Counted from the stretch's first letter, positions 1 to 9,338 are shown. The stretch: 64,000 nucleotides of DNA from Cellulomonas sp. (GCF_015234515.1 NZ_JADGMY010000029.1:53387-117386); one strand, 5' to 3'. Program-made: numbers and translations. Notes: a model not told the origin generated them from the sequence alone.

Positions 1-708
1 GACCCGGTGCCGCCAGCCGCGCCGCAGCGGGTGCACCTCCTGGTAGGCGCCGAGCACGTCGTCCAGGTGCGGCAGCCCGAACAGCGCGAGCATCGCCAGG
101 TCCGTCTCACGGTGCCCGCCGTGCGCCGCGGGGTCGATGAGCGTCGCCCCCTGGGCGGTCCACACCACGTTGCCCTGCCACAGGTCACCGTGCAGCCGCG
201 ACGGGGCGTCGCCGTCGTCCCACCGTCCGTCGTGCAGCAGCGCGACGAGCCGGTCGAACGCCGCGTCGTCGTCGCGGGTCGTCAGCCCTGCGTCGCGCAG
301 GGCGGCGGCGACGGGGGAGACGCGGCAGTCGGCGAGGAACGGACCCCAGGTGGCGTACCGGCCCGCGCGCATCGGCAGCGGCGCGTCGAGCGGGCCGAAC
401 CAGCCGTCGCCCGGCCACCCGTCGGGCGGGACGCCGAACGCGTCGGCGCCCGCGTCGTGCGTGCGCGCCAGCGCGACGCCGAACGCGCGCGCCGCCTCCC
501 GGTCGGGCGGCACCTGCCGCAGCCGCACCAGATCGAGGTGGTCGTGCGCGACGTCGATCACGTCGACCACGCGAGCCCCGCCCGCGGCGGCGAGCCACCG
601 CAGCCCGGCGGCCTCGCACGCGAAGAACCCCGGCGGCGCGCCGGGACGCGACTTGCGGTGCACCGGCGTCCCGCCCGTCGGACCCGGCCCCGGACGGCTC
701 GCAGGCAT
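1..708 (-). CDS. Fructosamine kinase family protein, C-terminus cut by window edge
   Basis: Kinase of the fructosamine-3-kinase/ketosamine kinase family, expected to phosphorylate sugar adducts on proteins or amines for deglycation. At least 236 codons are present and the C-terminus lies outside the window. Visible landmarks are KSRPGAPPGFFACEAAGLRW near residue 19 (the family's N-lobe), the catalytic HGDLWQGN and the metal-binding IDPAAHGG. ATG at 708 is chosen because a minus-strand TAGCGT -10 hexamer (715-720) lies 6 nt upstream and there is no Shine-Dalgarno, so the mRNA is probably leaderless. It is divergent from ald. Family call is firm; the physiological substrate is not known from sequence. 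Confidence 0.85.
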   Translation of the reverse strand, partial: MPASRPGPGPTGGTPVHRKSRPGAPPGFFACEAAGLRWLAAAGGARVVDVIDVAHDHLDLVRLRQVPPDREAARAFGVALARTHDAGADAFGVPPDGWPGDGWFGPLDAPLPMRAGRYATWGPFLADCRVSPVAAALRDAGLTTRDDDAAFDRLVALLHDGRWDDGDAPSRLHGDLWQGNVVWTAQGATLIDPAAHGGHRETDLAMLALFGLPHLDDVLGAYQEVHPLRRGWRHRV

Positions 709-741
709 GGCCGCACGCTACCGAAGAGCCGCCCCGCGTCA

Positions 742-747
742 TACGGT
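742..747 (+). promoter_or_regulatory. Candidate -10 element for ald
   Basis: TACGGT matches the actinobacterial TAnnnT -10 pattern. It would start transcription near 755, leaving a leader of about 57 nt that carries the AGGAG ribosome site at 799-803 before ald. No convincing -35 was found. Confidence 0.35.
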
Positions 748-811
748 CGAAGCACACGTACGCCGCACCGGGGGCCCACCACCGCCCTCGCCTTCCGACA
801 GGAGCACCACC

Positions 812-1930
812 ATGCAGGTCGGCATCCCGCGCGAGACCAAGAGCGGTGAGCACCGCGTCGCCCTGACCCCGGCGGGCGCGCAGCACCTGGTCGCGGCGGG
901 CCACGAGGTCCTCGTCGAGGCGGGCGCCGGCGCCGGGTCGGCGATCGACGACGCCGACTACGCGGCCGCCGGAGCACGCATCGTCCCCAGCGCGGCCGAC
1001 GCCTGGTCGGCGTCCCTCGTGTGCAAGGTCAAGGAACCCGAGCCGACCGAGCACGGGTACCTGCGCGACGACCTCACGCTGTTCACGTACCTGCACCTCG
1101 CCGCCGATCCCGCCGCGACCGACGCCCTGCTCGCCTCCGGGACCACCGCCATCGCCTACGAGACCGTGCAGCTCCCCGACGGGTCGCTGCCGCTGCTGGC
1201 GCCCATGAGCGAGGTCGCCGGCCGGCTGGCCACCCAGGTCGGCGCCTACCACCTCATGCGGGGCCCCGGCGGTCGCGGGGTGCTGCTCGGCGGCGTCCCC
1301 GGTGTCGACGGGGCCAAGGTCGTCGTGCTCGGCGCCGGGGTCGTCGGCAGGCACGCCGCCCAGATCGCCGTCGGCATGCGCGCCGACGTCACGGTGCTCG
1401 ACCTGTCGCTGCCACGCCTGCGCGAGATCGACGACCTGTTCGGCGGACGCGTGCGCGCCCTCGCGTCGTCGACGTGGACGATCGAGCACGAGCTGCTCGA
1501 CGCCGACCTCGTGATCGGGGCGGTCCTGCTGCCCGGTGCGCGAGCGCCACGCCTCGTGGGCGACGAGCTGGTCTCCCGCATGCGGCACGGGTCCGTCCTG
1601 GTCGACGTCGCCGTCGACCAGGGGGGCTGCTTCGAGGGCACCCGCCCCACCACGCACGACGACCCGACCTTCCGCGTGCACGGCTCGCTCTTCTACTGCG
1701 TCGCCAACATGCCCGGCGCCGTACCGGTGACCTCGACCCAGGCGCTGACCAGTGCCACGCTGCCGTACCTCGCCGAGCTCGCGGACCGCGGCTGGCGTGC
1801 GGCGGCGTCGGACGACCCTGCGCTCGCGGGCGGTCTGACGACGCACGGCGGCCGGCTGCTCAACGAAGCCGTCGCACAGGCGCACGGGCGGGCGTGGACC
1901 CCGGTGGCCGACGCGCTCGCGCACGGCTGA
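812..1930 (+). CDS. ald: Alanine dehydrogenase
   Basis: NAD-dependent alanine dehydrogenase (L-alanine + NAD + water to pyruvate + ammonium + NADH), cytoplasmic. The 372 residues match the usual length near 370. The N-terminus MQVGIPRETKSGEHRVALTP is diagnostic of the Ald/PNT family, KVKEPEPTEHGYL follows in the substrate domain, and the Rossmann glycine loop GAGVVGRHAA sits around residue 175. The ATG at 812 has AGGAG at 799-803, 8 nt upstream. Ald commonly supports growth on alanine and redox balance at low oxygen; nothing in this neighbourhood shows specific control. The next gene follows on the same strand after a short gap. Confidence 0.97.
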   Translation: MQVGIPRETKSGEHRVALTPAGAQHLVAAGHEVLVEAGAGAGSAIDDADYAAAGARIVPSAADAWSASLVCKVKEPEPTEHGYLRDDLTLFTYLHLAADPAATDALLASGTTAIAYETVQLPDGSLPLLAPMSEVAGRLATQVGAYHLMRGPGGRGVLLGGVPGVDGAKVVVLGAGVVGRHAAQIAVGMRADVTVLDLSLPRLREIDDLFGGRVRALASSTWTIEHELLDADLVIGAVLLPGARAPRLVGDELVSRMRHGSVLVDVAVDQGGCFEGTRPTTHDDPTFRVHGSLFYCVANMPGAVPVTSTQALTSATLPYLAELADRGWRAAASDDPALAGGLTTHGGRLLNEAVAQAHGRAWTPVADALAHG

Positions 1931-1986
1931 CGGATCCCCCCCGTGCCCGGGGCACCTGGTCCATGACGAGAGACGGAGGTTCCCCG

Positions 1987-2919
1987 GTGCGCCGTGCCGA
2001 TGTGACGGTCCCCGCGCAGGTGGCCCGCTGGCTGGACGCGCGGCACGGTCCGTGGCACGTCGTCGCCGCCGCGTCCTGGCCCAGGGCCGGCTCGCAGGTC
2101 TGGCGGCTGCAGGTGCGCGGCTCGGGCGCCTACCTGAAGGTCAGCCCGAACGAGGAGTCGTTCCACCGCGAGCGCTCGGCGCTCACCGAGATGCTCCCGC
2201 GCACGTCCGTCCCCACCCAGACCCTGCTCGATGCCGACAGCGCGCTGCGCGTGCTCCTGACCGCTGCGCTCGACGGCGACGTCGTGCGGACGCTCGACCC
2301 GCCGCCGCCGGCGCACACCGAGCAGACGATCCACGCGCAGGCGGGTGCGGCCCTGCGGGCCGTCCACGGGCTCGTCCGGTGCGACGACCAGGACGCGGCC
2401 GAGCGGGTGCGCGCCGAGCGGGCGTCGTTCCTGGTGTCCCGGGCGCAGGACGACCTGGCGGTGTGCCGGGCACTCCTGTCTCCCGACGAGGTCGGTGCGG
2501 TCGCGCTCGCGGAACGCTCGTTCCTCGACGCGTCGCGCGACGGCGAGCTCGGCTACGTCCACGGCGACTTCCAGCCGCGCAACTGGCTCTGGGACGCGGC
2601 GGCCGGGCGCACGGCGCTCATCGACTTCGAGGAGGCGACGGCCGGGTTCGTCGTCGAGGACCTCGGATGGCTGTTCGCGACGACCTGGCCGAGTCGCCGT
2701 GACCTGGCCGGGGCCTTCCTGGGCGGGTACGGCCGGCCGCTGACGGCGTCCGAGCAGGTCTGCCTCGCCGCGGGCACGGTCCTGGGCAGCCTGGGGCACG
2801 TCGCGGACGGCGAGCGGCTCGGCGTCGCGAAGAAGGTGGCCGACGGTCTCGGTGGTCTGCGGGCGGGCTCGGCGGCACTCGCCCGGATGCTCGCCGCGGC
2901 CGCGAGCGACGTGACCTGA
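1987..2919 (+). CDS. Aminoglycoside phosphotransferase (APH) fold kinase, substrate unknown
   Basis: A 310-residue protein of the APH/choline-kinase superfamily. It has the Brenner catalytic motif HGDFQPRNW near residue 194 and the metal motif IDFEEA about 20 residues later. The N-terminal lobe shows SQVWRLQV and YLKVSPNEESFHRE, typical nucleotide-lobe elements. An ATG at 1963 is in frame, but GGAGG at 1975-1979 sits 7 nt before GTG 1987, so 1987 is preferred. This superfamily phosphorylates many small molecules; resistance should not be inferred. It follows ald on the same strand, 56 nt after its stop. Confidence 0.8.
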   Translation: MRRADVTVPAQVARWLDARHGPWHVVAAASWPRAGSQVWRLQVRGSGAYLKVSPNEESFHRERSALTEMLPRTSVPTQTLLDADSALRVLLTAALDGDVVRTLDPPPPAHTEQTIHAQAGAALRAVHGLVRCDDQDAAERVRAERASFLVSRAQDDLAVCRALLSPDEVGAVALAERSFLDASRDGELGYVHGDFQPRNWLWDAAAGRTALIDFEEATAGFVVEDLGWLFATTWPSRRDLAGAFLGGYGRPLTASEQVCLAAGTVLGSLGHVADGERLGVAKKVADGLGGLRAGSAALARMLAAAASDVT

Positions 2920-2986
2920 CGGCCAGGGGTGTGCCACGGCGGGCCGACGCGCGGGCCGGGTCCTCCGGGATGTGACGATGGGACCC

Positions 2987-5074
2987 ATGACCTCCGACGT
3001 GCTCCCGCTCGACGCCGCCAACCCCTTCGCCCGTGCGTCCGACCTGCCCTACGGGCTGCCGGACTTCCGCGAGCTGCGTGAGGAGCACTACCTGCCCGCG
3101 CTGCTCGCCGGCATGGCCGAGGAGCGCGCCGAGGTCGAGGCGATCGCGACCGACCCGAGCGAGCCGACCGTGGCGAACACGCTCGAGGCGCTCGAGCGTT
3201 CCGGTCGGCTCCTGCACCGCGTCGCGTCCGCGTTCTACGTCCAGGCGGGCGCCGAGTCGACGCCCGGCCTGCAGGCCGTCGAGGAGGAGGTCGCACCCCT
3301 GCTCGCGGCGCACTCCGACGCCATCTGGCTCGACGCGCGGCTGCACGCACGGGTCGAGGCGCTCGCCGCCCGCATCGAGGCGGACGGCGTGCAGCTCGCA
3401 CCCGACACGGCCTGGCTGCTGCACCGCACCCGCACGCGGTTCACGCGTTCCGGCGTCGGCCTGGACGAGGCGGACCAGCAGCGGCTGCGGGCGATCAACG
3501 CGGAGATCACGTCGCTCGACGCGGCCTTCGGGCGCCTGCTGCTCGCGGGGGCCAACGCCGCGGCGGTCCTCGTGACCGACGAGGCGGAGCTGGACGGCCT
3601 GCCGGACGACGCCCGCGACGCCGCGGCGCAGGCCGCGGCCGCACGCGGCGACGAGGGTGCGTGGCTGATCGAGCTGCAGCTGCCCACGCAGCAGTCGGTC
3701 CTGTCGCTGCTGCGCGACCGCGGGCTGCGCGAGCGCGTCATGACCGCGTCGCTCGGCCGCGGCGCGACCGGCGACGAGAACGACACGCGCAGCACCCTGC
3801 TGGGGCTCGTGCGCCTGCGTGCGGAGCGTGCCCGCCTGCTCGGCTTCGAGCACCACGCGGCCTACGTGGCCGCGGACGCGACGGCCGGCTCCGCGCAGGC
3901 CGTCGAGGAGATGCTCGTGCGCCTGGCGCCCGCGGCCGTGGCCAACGCCCGCGCCGAGGCCGCCGACCTCGAGCGGGCCCTGCAGGCCGACCACCCGGGT
4001 GCCTCGCTCGAGCCGTGGGACTGGGCCTATTACGCGGGACGCGTCCGGCAGGAGCGCCGTGCGCTCGACGAGGCGGAGCTGCGCCCCTACCTCGAGCTCG
4101 AGCGCGTCCTCGCGGACGGGGTGTTCCGCGCCGCGAACGCGCTGTACGGGCTGACGTTCGCGGAGCGCCACGACCTCGTCGGGTACCACCCCGACGTGCG
4201 CGTGTTCGAGGTGTTCGACGCCGACGGCACGGGCCTCGGCCTCTTCCTGGGGGACTGGTGGACGCGGCCCGCCAAGCGCGGCGGGGCCTGGATGAACTCG
4301 CTCGTCGACCAGTCGACCCTGCTGGGGGAGGCGCCGGTCGTCGTCAACAACCTCAACGTCCCCAAGCCGCCGCCCGGGCAGCCGACGCTGCTCACCTGGG
4401 ACGAGGTCATCACGATGTTCCACGAGTTCGGGCACGCGCTGCACGGCCTGCTGTCGGCCGTGCGGTACCCGTCGCAGTCGGGCACCAGCGTGCCGCGGGA
4501 CTTCGTGGAGTACCCGTCGCAGGTCAACGAGATGTGGGCGTGGGACACCGAGGTCCTGCAGTCGTTCGCCGTGCACCACGAGACCGGTGAGCCGATGCCG
4601 CAGGAGTGGGTGCGGACCATGCTCGCCGGGCGTCAGGACGGTGAGGGGTTCGCCACGACCGAGTACCTCGCGGCGGCGCTGCTCGACCAGGCCTGGTACC
4701 GGCTGGCGCCCGAGGCCGTGCCGACGGCCCCCGAGGAGGTCGAGGAGTTCGAGGCCCGGGCGCTGCGCGACGCGGGCGTCGACCTGCGCACGGTGCCGCC
4801 GCGGTACCGCACGACGTACTTCAACCACATCTTCGGGTCCGGCTACTCCGCGGGGTACTACGCGTACATCTGGTCCGAGGTGCTCGACGCCGACACGGTC
4901 GAGTGGTTCGCCGAGAACGGTGGGCTGCGGCGCGGGAACGGTGACGCGTTCCGGACGCGGCTGCTGGGCCGTGGCGGGTCGATCGACCCGCTGCAGGCGT
5001 TCCGCGACCTGCGGGGGCGCGACCCGCACATCGAGCCGCTGCTGGCGCGGCGCGGACTGGCGGCGGCGCAGTGA
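2987..5074 (+). CDS. M3 family zinc oligopeptidase (Dcp/oligopeptidase A type)
   Basis: Cytoplasmic metallopeptidase that trims short peptides, 695 residues as expected for the family. The zinc motif HEFGH is at residues 479-483, inside FHEFGHALHGL, with SGTSVPRDFVEYPSQ downstream and the family motif FNHIFGSGYSAGYYAY near residue 610. No signal peptide is seen. ATG 2987 is preferred over the upstream GTG 2972 and ATG 2978; a GACGAT hexamer at 2974-2979 lies 7 nt before it, suggesting a weak leaderless promoter. Its stop overlaps the start of the M20 peptidase, so the two are translationally coupled and may act together in peptide turnover. Confidence 0.93.
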   Translation: MTSDVLPLDAANPFARASDLPYGLPDFRELREEHYLPALLAGMAEERAEVEAIATDPSEPTVANTLEALERSGRLLHRVASAFYVQAGAESTPGLQAVEEEVAPLLAAHSDAIWLDARLHARVEALAARIEADGVQLAPDTAWLLHRTRTRFTRSGVGLDEADQQRLRAINAEITSLDAAFGRLLLAGANAAAVLVTDEAELDGLPDDARDAAAQAAAARGDEGAWLIELQLPTQQSVLSLLRDRGLRERVMTASLGRGATGDENDTRSTLLGLVRLRAERARLLGFEHHAAYVAADATAGSAQAVEEMLVRLAPAAVANARAEAADLERALQADHPGASLEPWDWAYYAGRVRQERRALDEAELRPYLELERVLADGVFRAANALYGLTFAERHDLVGYHPDVRVFEVFDADGTGLGLFLGDWWTRPAKRGGAWMNSLVDQSTLLGEAPVVVNNLNVPKPPPGQPTLLTWDEVITMFHEFGHALHGLLSAVRYPSQSGTSVPRDFVEYPSQVNEMWAWDTEVLQSFAVHHETGEPMPQEWVRTMLAGRQDGEGFATTEYLAAALLDQAWYRLAPEAVPTAPEEVEEFEARALRDAGVDLRTVPPRYRTTYFNHIFGSGYSAGYYAYIWSEVLDADTVEWFAENGGLRRGNGDAFRTRLLGRGGSIDPLQAFRDLRGRDPHIEPLLARRGLAAAQ

Positions 5075-6399
5075 CCGCGGCCGGCACGCGGCCCCCGACC
5101 GCGCAGGACGAGGTCGTCGACCTCTGCCGCGACCTGATCCGCATCGACACCACCAACCCCGGCGACGGCACGGGGCCGGGGGAGCGGGAGGCCGCCGAGT
5201 ACGTCGTCGGCCTGCTGCAGGACGTCGGGCTGGAGCCCGAGCTGTTCGAGAGCGCACCGGGCCGCGCCAACGTCGTCGTCCGCCTCGAGGGTGCCGACCC
5301 CTCGCGTCCCGCGCTCGTCGTGCACGGGCACCTCGACGTCGTCCCCGCGCACGCGCCGGACTGGTCGGTCGACCCCTTCGCAGCCGAGGTGCGCGACGGG
5401 CTCGTGTGGGGTCGCGGCGCCGTCGACATGAAGGACATGGACGCGATGGTGCTCGCGGTCGTGCGGCAGATGGTCCGGGAGGGCCGCCGCCCGGCGCGGG
5501 ACGTCGTCCTCGCGATGTTCGCCGACGAGGAGGCGGGCGGCCGGTTCGGGGCCCACTGGGCCGTGGAGCACCGACCCGAGCTCTTCGCCGGGGCGACCGA
5601 AGCGATCAGCGAGGTCGGCGGGTTCTCGGTCGACGTCGCCGGGCAGCGCGTCTACCTCCTGCAGACCGCGGAGAAGGGGCTCGCGTGGCTCCGGCTCGTC
5701 GCCGAGGGGCGGGCCGGGCACGGCAGCCAGGTCAACACGGACAACGCCGTGACCCACCTGGCCGCGGCCGTCGCCCGCATCGGTGAGCACGCGTGGCCGC
5801 TGCAGCTCACCCCGACGGTCCGCGCGCTGCTCACGGGCGTGGCCGACCTCACCGGCCTGCCGTTCGACCCCGAGGACCCCGACGCGGTGGACGCGCTGGT
5901 CGATGCGCTGGGGCCGGCGTCACGGTTCGTCGGCGCCACGCTGCGGCACTCGACGAACCCGACCCGCCTCGCGGCGGGTTACAAGGAGAACGTCATCCCC
6001 GGCTCCGCCACCGCCGCGGTCGACGGGCGCTTCCTGCCCGGCCTGTCCGCCGAGTTCGACGCGACGGTCGCACGCCTCGCGGGTCCGCACGTGCGCGTCG
6101 AGGACCTCGTGCGGGACACCGGCCTGGAGGCGCCGTCCGAGGGCGCGCTCGTCGACGCGATGGTGGCGGCCGTCGTGGCGGAGGACCCCGGGGCGCACGT
6201 CCTGCCCTACATGCTCTCCGGCGGGACGGACAACAAGTCGCTGTCGCTGCTCGGCATCACGGGGTACGGGTTCGCGCCGTTGCGCCTGCCGTCGGACCTG
6301 GACTTTGCCGGCATGTTCCACGGCGTGGACGAGCGTGTCCCGGTCGACGCGCTGCGCTTCGGCACACGGGTCCTCGACCGCCTGCTCGCGACCTGCTGA
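5071..6399 (+). CDS. M20/M25/M40 family metallopeptidase
   Basis: Zinc-dependent amidohydrolase/dipeptidase of 442 residues. Metal ligands are visible in VVHGHLDVVP (His and Asp), GAVDMKDMDAM, the catalytic DEEAGG, and the C-terminal SGGTDNKS. The dimerization-domain motif GRAGHGSQV also fits this family. GTG 5071 overlaps the previous stop by 4 nt (GTGA), indicating translational coupling with the M3 peptidase. Exact substrate is open: the family includes dipeptidases, deacylases and succinyl-diaminopimelate desuccinylases, and nothing here ties it to lysine synthesis. Confidence 0.9.
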   Translation: MTAAGTRPPTAQDEVVDLCRDLIRIDTTNPGDGTGPGEREAAEYVVGLLQDVGLEPELFESAPGRANVVVRLEGADPSRPALVVHGHLDVVPAHAPDWSVDPFAAEVRDGLVWGRGAVDMKDMDAMVLAVVRQMVREGRRPARDVVLAMFADEEAGGRFGAHWAVEHRPELFAGATEAISEVGGFSVDVAGQRVYLLQTAEKGLAWLRLVAEGRAGHGSQVNTDNAVTHLAAAVARIGEHAWPLQLTPTVRALLTGVADLTGLPFDPEDPDAVDALVDALGPASRFVGATLRHSTNPTRLAAGYKENVIPGSATAAVDGRFLPGLSAEFDATVARLAGPHVRVEDLVRDTGLEAPSEGALVDAMVAAVVAEDPGAHVLPYMLSGGTDNKSLSLLGITGYGFAPLRLPSDLDFAGMFHGVDERVPVDALRFGTRVLDRLLATC

Positions 6400-6451
6400 C
6401 CAGCGCGAGGGTCGCCCGCACGACGAGGTGGCCGGGAGGCGGGGGTGGGCG

Positions 6452-6700
6452 TCAGACGGAGGTGTCCGCGAGCGTGGAGCGGACCCGGATGATCTTGCGT
6501 CGGAGCCACACCCGCCTCTCGCCGCCGGCGTAGAGGCGCAGCCGGGCGAGCTCCCAGCGGCCGTACTCGGCCTCGTCGGTGAGCATGCGCCGCGCGTCCC
6601 CGCCGGACGTCGTCGCGGGGATCCGCAGCACGCGGTACTCCCACTGGCCGCCGTGCGCGTCCCACTCGCTGCGCCGCTCGCGTGCCGGACTGTCCGTCAT
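6452..6700 (-). CDS. DUF5703 family small protein
   Basis: An 82-residue actinobacterial protein of unknown function. The core WEYRVLRIPATTSGGDARRM and the basic tail RRVWLRRKIIRVR match what I recall of DUF5703. Start at 6700 is supported by GAGGTG four nt upstream. It sits convergent to the M20 peptidase and divergent from the acidic-tail protein. No membrane segment or catalytic motif is seen. Confidence 0.75.
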   Translation of the reverse strand: MTDSPARERRSEWDAHGGQWEYRVLRIPATTSGGDARRMLTDEAEYGRWELARLRLYAGGERRVWLRRKIIRVRSTLADTSV

Positions 6701-6802
6701 CGCCCACCTCGTCCCGTCGGTCGGGTCCTGACGTCGCGTCAGGAGCGCCTGTCGGCGCCGCTGCGGTGCCATTGTGCCCCGGGCGGCGCTACGGTTCATC
6801 GC

Positions 6803-7102
6803 ATGACCGTGGACCCGCGCGCTGCCCTCGACCGACTGGTCGCCGCCCTCGAGGCGCACTACGCCGCAGTCGTGGGTAAGAACGGTGAGGACGACCCCGC
6901 CGTGGACGACGCGTACGACGTCCTGGCCGACGCGTTCGAGGTGTACGACGACGCACTGGGCACTGTCCACGGCGAGGCGACCCCGTTCTACCTCGGTGAG
7001 GACGAGGACGACGACGAGCACGACGACGAGGACGACGACGACGAGGACGACGACGACGACGAGGACGACGACGACGACATCGAGGTCGTCGACCGCGTCT
7101 GA
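6803..7102 (+). CDS. Small protein with poly-Asp/Glu tail, function unknown
   Basis: A 99-residue protein with a conserved-looking helical N-terminal half (ALDRLVAALEAHYAAV, then DDAYDVLADAFEVYDDAL) and a C-terminal run of about 30 mostly Asp and Glu residues (residues about 67-93). Such proteins are sometimes labelled primosomal protein in actinobacterial genomes; I see nothing in the sequence to justify that name. The -10 hexamer TACGGT (6790-6795) lies 7 nt before the ATG with no Shine-Dalgarno, so translation is probably leaderless. The tail could mimic nucleic acid or bind basic proteins or cations; this is only inference. Confidence 0.75.
   Translation: MTVDPRAALDRLVAALEAHYAAVVGKNGEDDPAVDDAYDVLADAFEVYDDALGTVHGEATPFYLGEDEDDDEHDDEDDDDEDDDDDEDDDDDIEVVDRV
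7000..7080 (+). repeat. GAC/GAG trinucleotide tract coding the acidic tail
   Basis: About 27 consecutive GAC or GAG codons, interrupted once by CAC, at the 3' end of the small acidic gene. Such a tract may change length by slippage. Confidence 0.8.
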
Positions 7103-7150
7103 GGTCGCGTCCCTGCCCCCGGCCAGTCCGGGTCGAGGCCGACGAGCGCC

Positions 7151-8107
7151 CTAGCGCTCCGGGTAGCCCGCGCTCGGTGCCGTGAGCTCGTCGAGCACCA
7201 CGACGATCTCGGGCGGCAGGCGCAGGTCGTGCACGGTCAGCGCACCGCGCAGCTGCGCAGCCGTGCGGGCCCCGACGATCGCGCCGGCCACCCCCGGCCG
7301 GGACGTCACCCACGCGAGGGCGACCTCCAGCGGCGTGCGATCCAGCCCTGACGCCGCCATGACGACCGCGTCCACGACCCCGGCCGCGTCGGCCGTGAGG
7401 TACGGCTGCACGAACCCCGCGAGGTGCGCGGAGGCCGCGCGTGAGTCCGACGGGATCGTGCGGCGGTACTTGCCCGTCAGCACGCCGCGTCCCAGCGGCG
7501 ACCACGCGAGCAGCCCGGCACCCAGCGCGGCGCACGCCGGCAGCACCTCGCGTTCGACCCCGCGCTGCAGGAGCGAGTACTCCGCCTCGACGGCCGCCAG
7601 ACCGGGGTCGGGCTCGAGGAGCGTGGCGGCGCGAGCGACCTGCCACCCGGCGTGGTTCGACAGGCCCACGTAGCGGGCCTTGCCGACCTGCACGGCGTGG
7701 CGCAGCGCCGAGACGGTCTCCTCCAGCGGCGTGCGCGGGTCGGGCGTCGCGAGCCACAGGTCGACGCGGTCGGTGCGCAGGCGGCGCAGCGACGCGTCGA
7801 GGCTGTCGAGCAGGGCGCCGCGCGAGGCATCGACCATCCCGCCCTCCGCCGTGCGGCGCACGCCCGCCTTGGTGCAGATGACGACGTCCTCGCGGTCGAC
7901 GACCTCACCGAGCAGGGTGCCCAGGAGCGACTCCGCGCCGCCGTCGGCGTACGCGGCCGAGGTGTCGACGAGCGTGCCGCCCGCCTCGACGAAGTCGCGC
8001 AGCTGCTCGGCGGCCTCGTGGTCGTCGGTGTCGCGGCTCCACGTCAACGTGCCCAGACCCAGCGACGAGACGCGCAGGCCGGTGCGGCCCAGACGGCGGT
8101 GCTCCAT
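7151..8107 (-). CDS. Aldo/keto reductase
   Basis: NAD(P)H-dependent oxidoreductase of the aldo/keto reductase superfamily, 318 residues. The N-terminus MEHRRLGRTGLRVSSLGLGT is typical. DTSAAYADGG carries the catalytic Tyr, VVICTKAG the Lys, and the C-terminal GAIVGARTAAQL matches the cofactor-binding loop. Minus-strand TAGGGT (8116-8121) lies 8 nt before the ATG with no Shine-Dalgarno, so the mRNA is probably leaderless. It is divergent from uppP, and the two promoters share about 90 nt. Substrate is unknown. Confidence 0.92.
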   Translation of the reverse strand: MEHRRLGRTGLRVSSLGLGTLTWSRDTDDHEAAEQLRDFVEAGGTLVDTSAAYADGGAESLLGTLLGEVVDREDVVICTKAGVRRTAEGGMVDASRGALLDSLDASLRRLRTDRVDLWLATPDPRTPLEETVSALRHAVQVGKARYVGLSNHAGWQVARAATLLEPDPGLAAVEAEYSLLQRGVEREVLPACAALGAGLLAWSPLGRGVLTGKYRRTIPSDSRAASAHLAGFVQPYLTADAAGVVDAVVMAASGLDRTPLEVALAWVTSRPGVAGAIVGARTAAQLRGALTVHDLRLPPEIVVVLDELTAPSAGYPER

Positions 8108-8196
8108 GAGGCGTCACCCTAGCCGCGCCGGGCGCACGTCCGGAGACCGACGGGCCGCGCGCCGGGACCGGGACGACACCGCTATCGTTGCCCCTC

Positions 8197-9099
8197 GTGG
8201 CAACGGGCATCGGTACGGGCGAGGCGATCTTCCTGGGGCTGGTCCAGGGGCTGACCGAGTTCCTGCCGGTCTCCTCCAGCGCCCACCTGCGCATCTTCGG
8301 CGAGCTCGTCGGGTCCGGTGACCCCGGTGCCGCGTTCACGGCGATCACCCAGCTGGGCACCGAGACCGCGGTGCTCCTGTACTTCCGCCGCGACATCAAG
8401 CGCATCGCCCTGGCGTGGTGGGCCGCCGTGCGCGGCGCCTACGGCACCGACTGGCGCTCGCGTGCGGGCATGCCCGCCGGGCAGCCGTCGGACCGCGACG
8501 CGCTCATGGCGTGGTTCATCGCGCTCGGCTCGGTGCCGATCGTCGTGCTGGGCCTGGCGTTCCAGGACGCCATCGAGCGCCCCTTCCGCAACCTGTGGCT
8601 CGTGGCGCTGACGCTCGCGGGGTTCGCCCTCGTCCTCGGCTGGGCGGACCGTCGCGGCGCCAAGACGCGGCGGCTCGAGGAGCTGACGCCCAAGCACGCG
8701 GTGGCCTTCGGGTTCTGGCAGGCGCTCGCGCTCGTCCCCGGGGTGTCGCGCTCGGGCGGCACGATCACCGGTGGTCTGCTCATGGGCTACACCCGGGAGG
8801 CCGCGGCGCGGTACTCGTTCCTGCTCGCCATCCCCGCGGTCTTCGGATCGGGGCTGTTCCAGCTCGTCAAGAGCGTGGGCGACTTCGGGCAGGCCGGTAC
8901 CCCGGGGTTCGGGGCGACGCTCATCGCGACGCTCGTGGCGTTCGTCGTCGGGTACGTCGTGATCATCGCGTTCCTCAAGATCGTCTCGACCTTCAGCTAC
9001 GCGCCGTTCGTGTACTACCGGCTCGGTCTCGCGCTGCTCGTCGTGCTCCTGCTGCTCACCGGTGTGCTCGAGCCGGTGACGGCCCCCGCGAACGCCTGA
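8197..9099 (+). CDS. uppP: Undecaprenyl-diphosphate phosphatase
   Basis: Integral membrane phosphatase (BacA/UppP) that recycles undecaprenyl diphosphate to the monophosphate for cell-wall synthesis. The 300 residues include the two signature segments: [14 protein letters not shown] near residue 21 and [18 protein letters not shown] near residue 180. About eight hydrophobic segments are visible. GTG 8197 is chosen over TTG 8188 because TATCGT (8183-8188) is a -10 element 8 nt upstream, indicating leaderless translation. Confidence 0.95.
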   Translation: MATGIGTGEAIFLGLVQGLTEFLPVSSSAHLRIFGELVGSGDPGAAFTAITQLGTETAVLLYFRRDIKRIALAWWAAVRGAYGTDWRSRAGMPAGQPSDRDALMAWFIALGSVPIVVLGLAFQDAIERPFRNLWLVALTLAGFALVLGWADRRGAKTRRLEELTPKHAVAFGFWQALALVPGVSRSGGTITGGLLMGYTREAAARYSFLLAIPAVFGSGLFQLVKSVGDFGQAGTPGFGATLIATLVAFVVGYVVIIAFLKIVSTFSYAPFVYYRLGLALLVVLLLLTGVLEPVTAPANA

Positions 9100-9105
9100 C
9101 GCGGC

Positions 9106-9186
9106 TCACAGCCACCCCGAGCGCCGGAAGGCCCGCCACAGGGCCAGGCACGAGCTGGACGTCGGGCCCCAGGTCCACGCGGGCAT
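9106..9186 (-). CDS. Possible 26-residue small protein
   Basis: A short ATG-initiated frame encoding a Trp-rich peptide ending WRAFRRSGWL. Every codon ends in G or C, whereas the overlapping alternative frame does not hold this pattern. No ribosome site or -10 element is seen, and I do not recognise a family. It lies convergent to uppP in the 239-nt gap before mshC. Treat as a candidate only. Confidence 0.25.
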   Translation of the reverse strand: MPAWTWGPTSSSCLALWRAFRRSGWL

Positions 9187-9338
9187 GCGGCCGGTCGCGG
9201 TCGTCGTGCCGGAGGTGCCGGTCGAGCAGGGAGCGGTCCGCCCCGGGGGCCTCCCCGGGCGTCTCGTCGGCCGTCGGCCGGGCTGGCACCAGCCCGTCGT
9301 GCGCCGAGGGGGCAGCTCCCGGCGGTTAGGCTTCCGGC

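Noticed and set aside
1987..2919. Aminoglycoside resistance gene
   Set aside because: The APH fold is shared by many metabolic kinases; there is no resistance context or close motif match.
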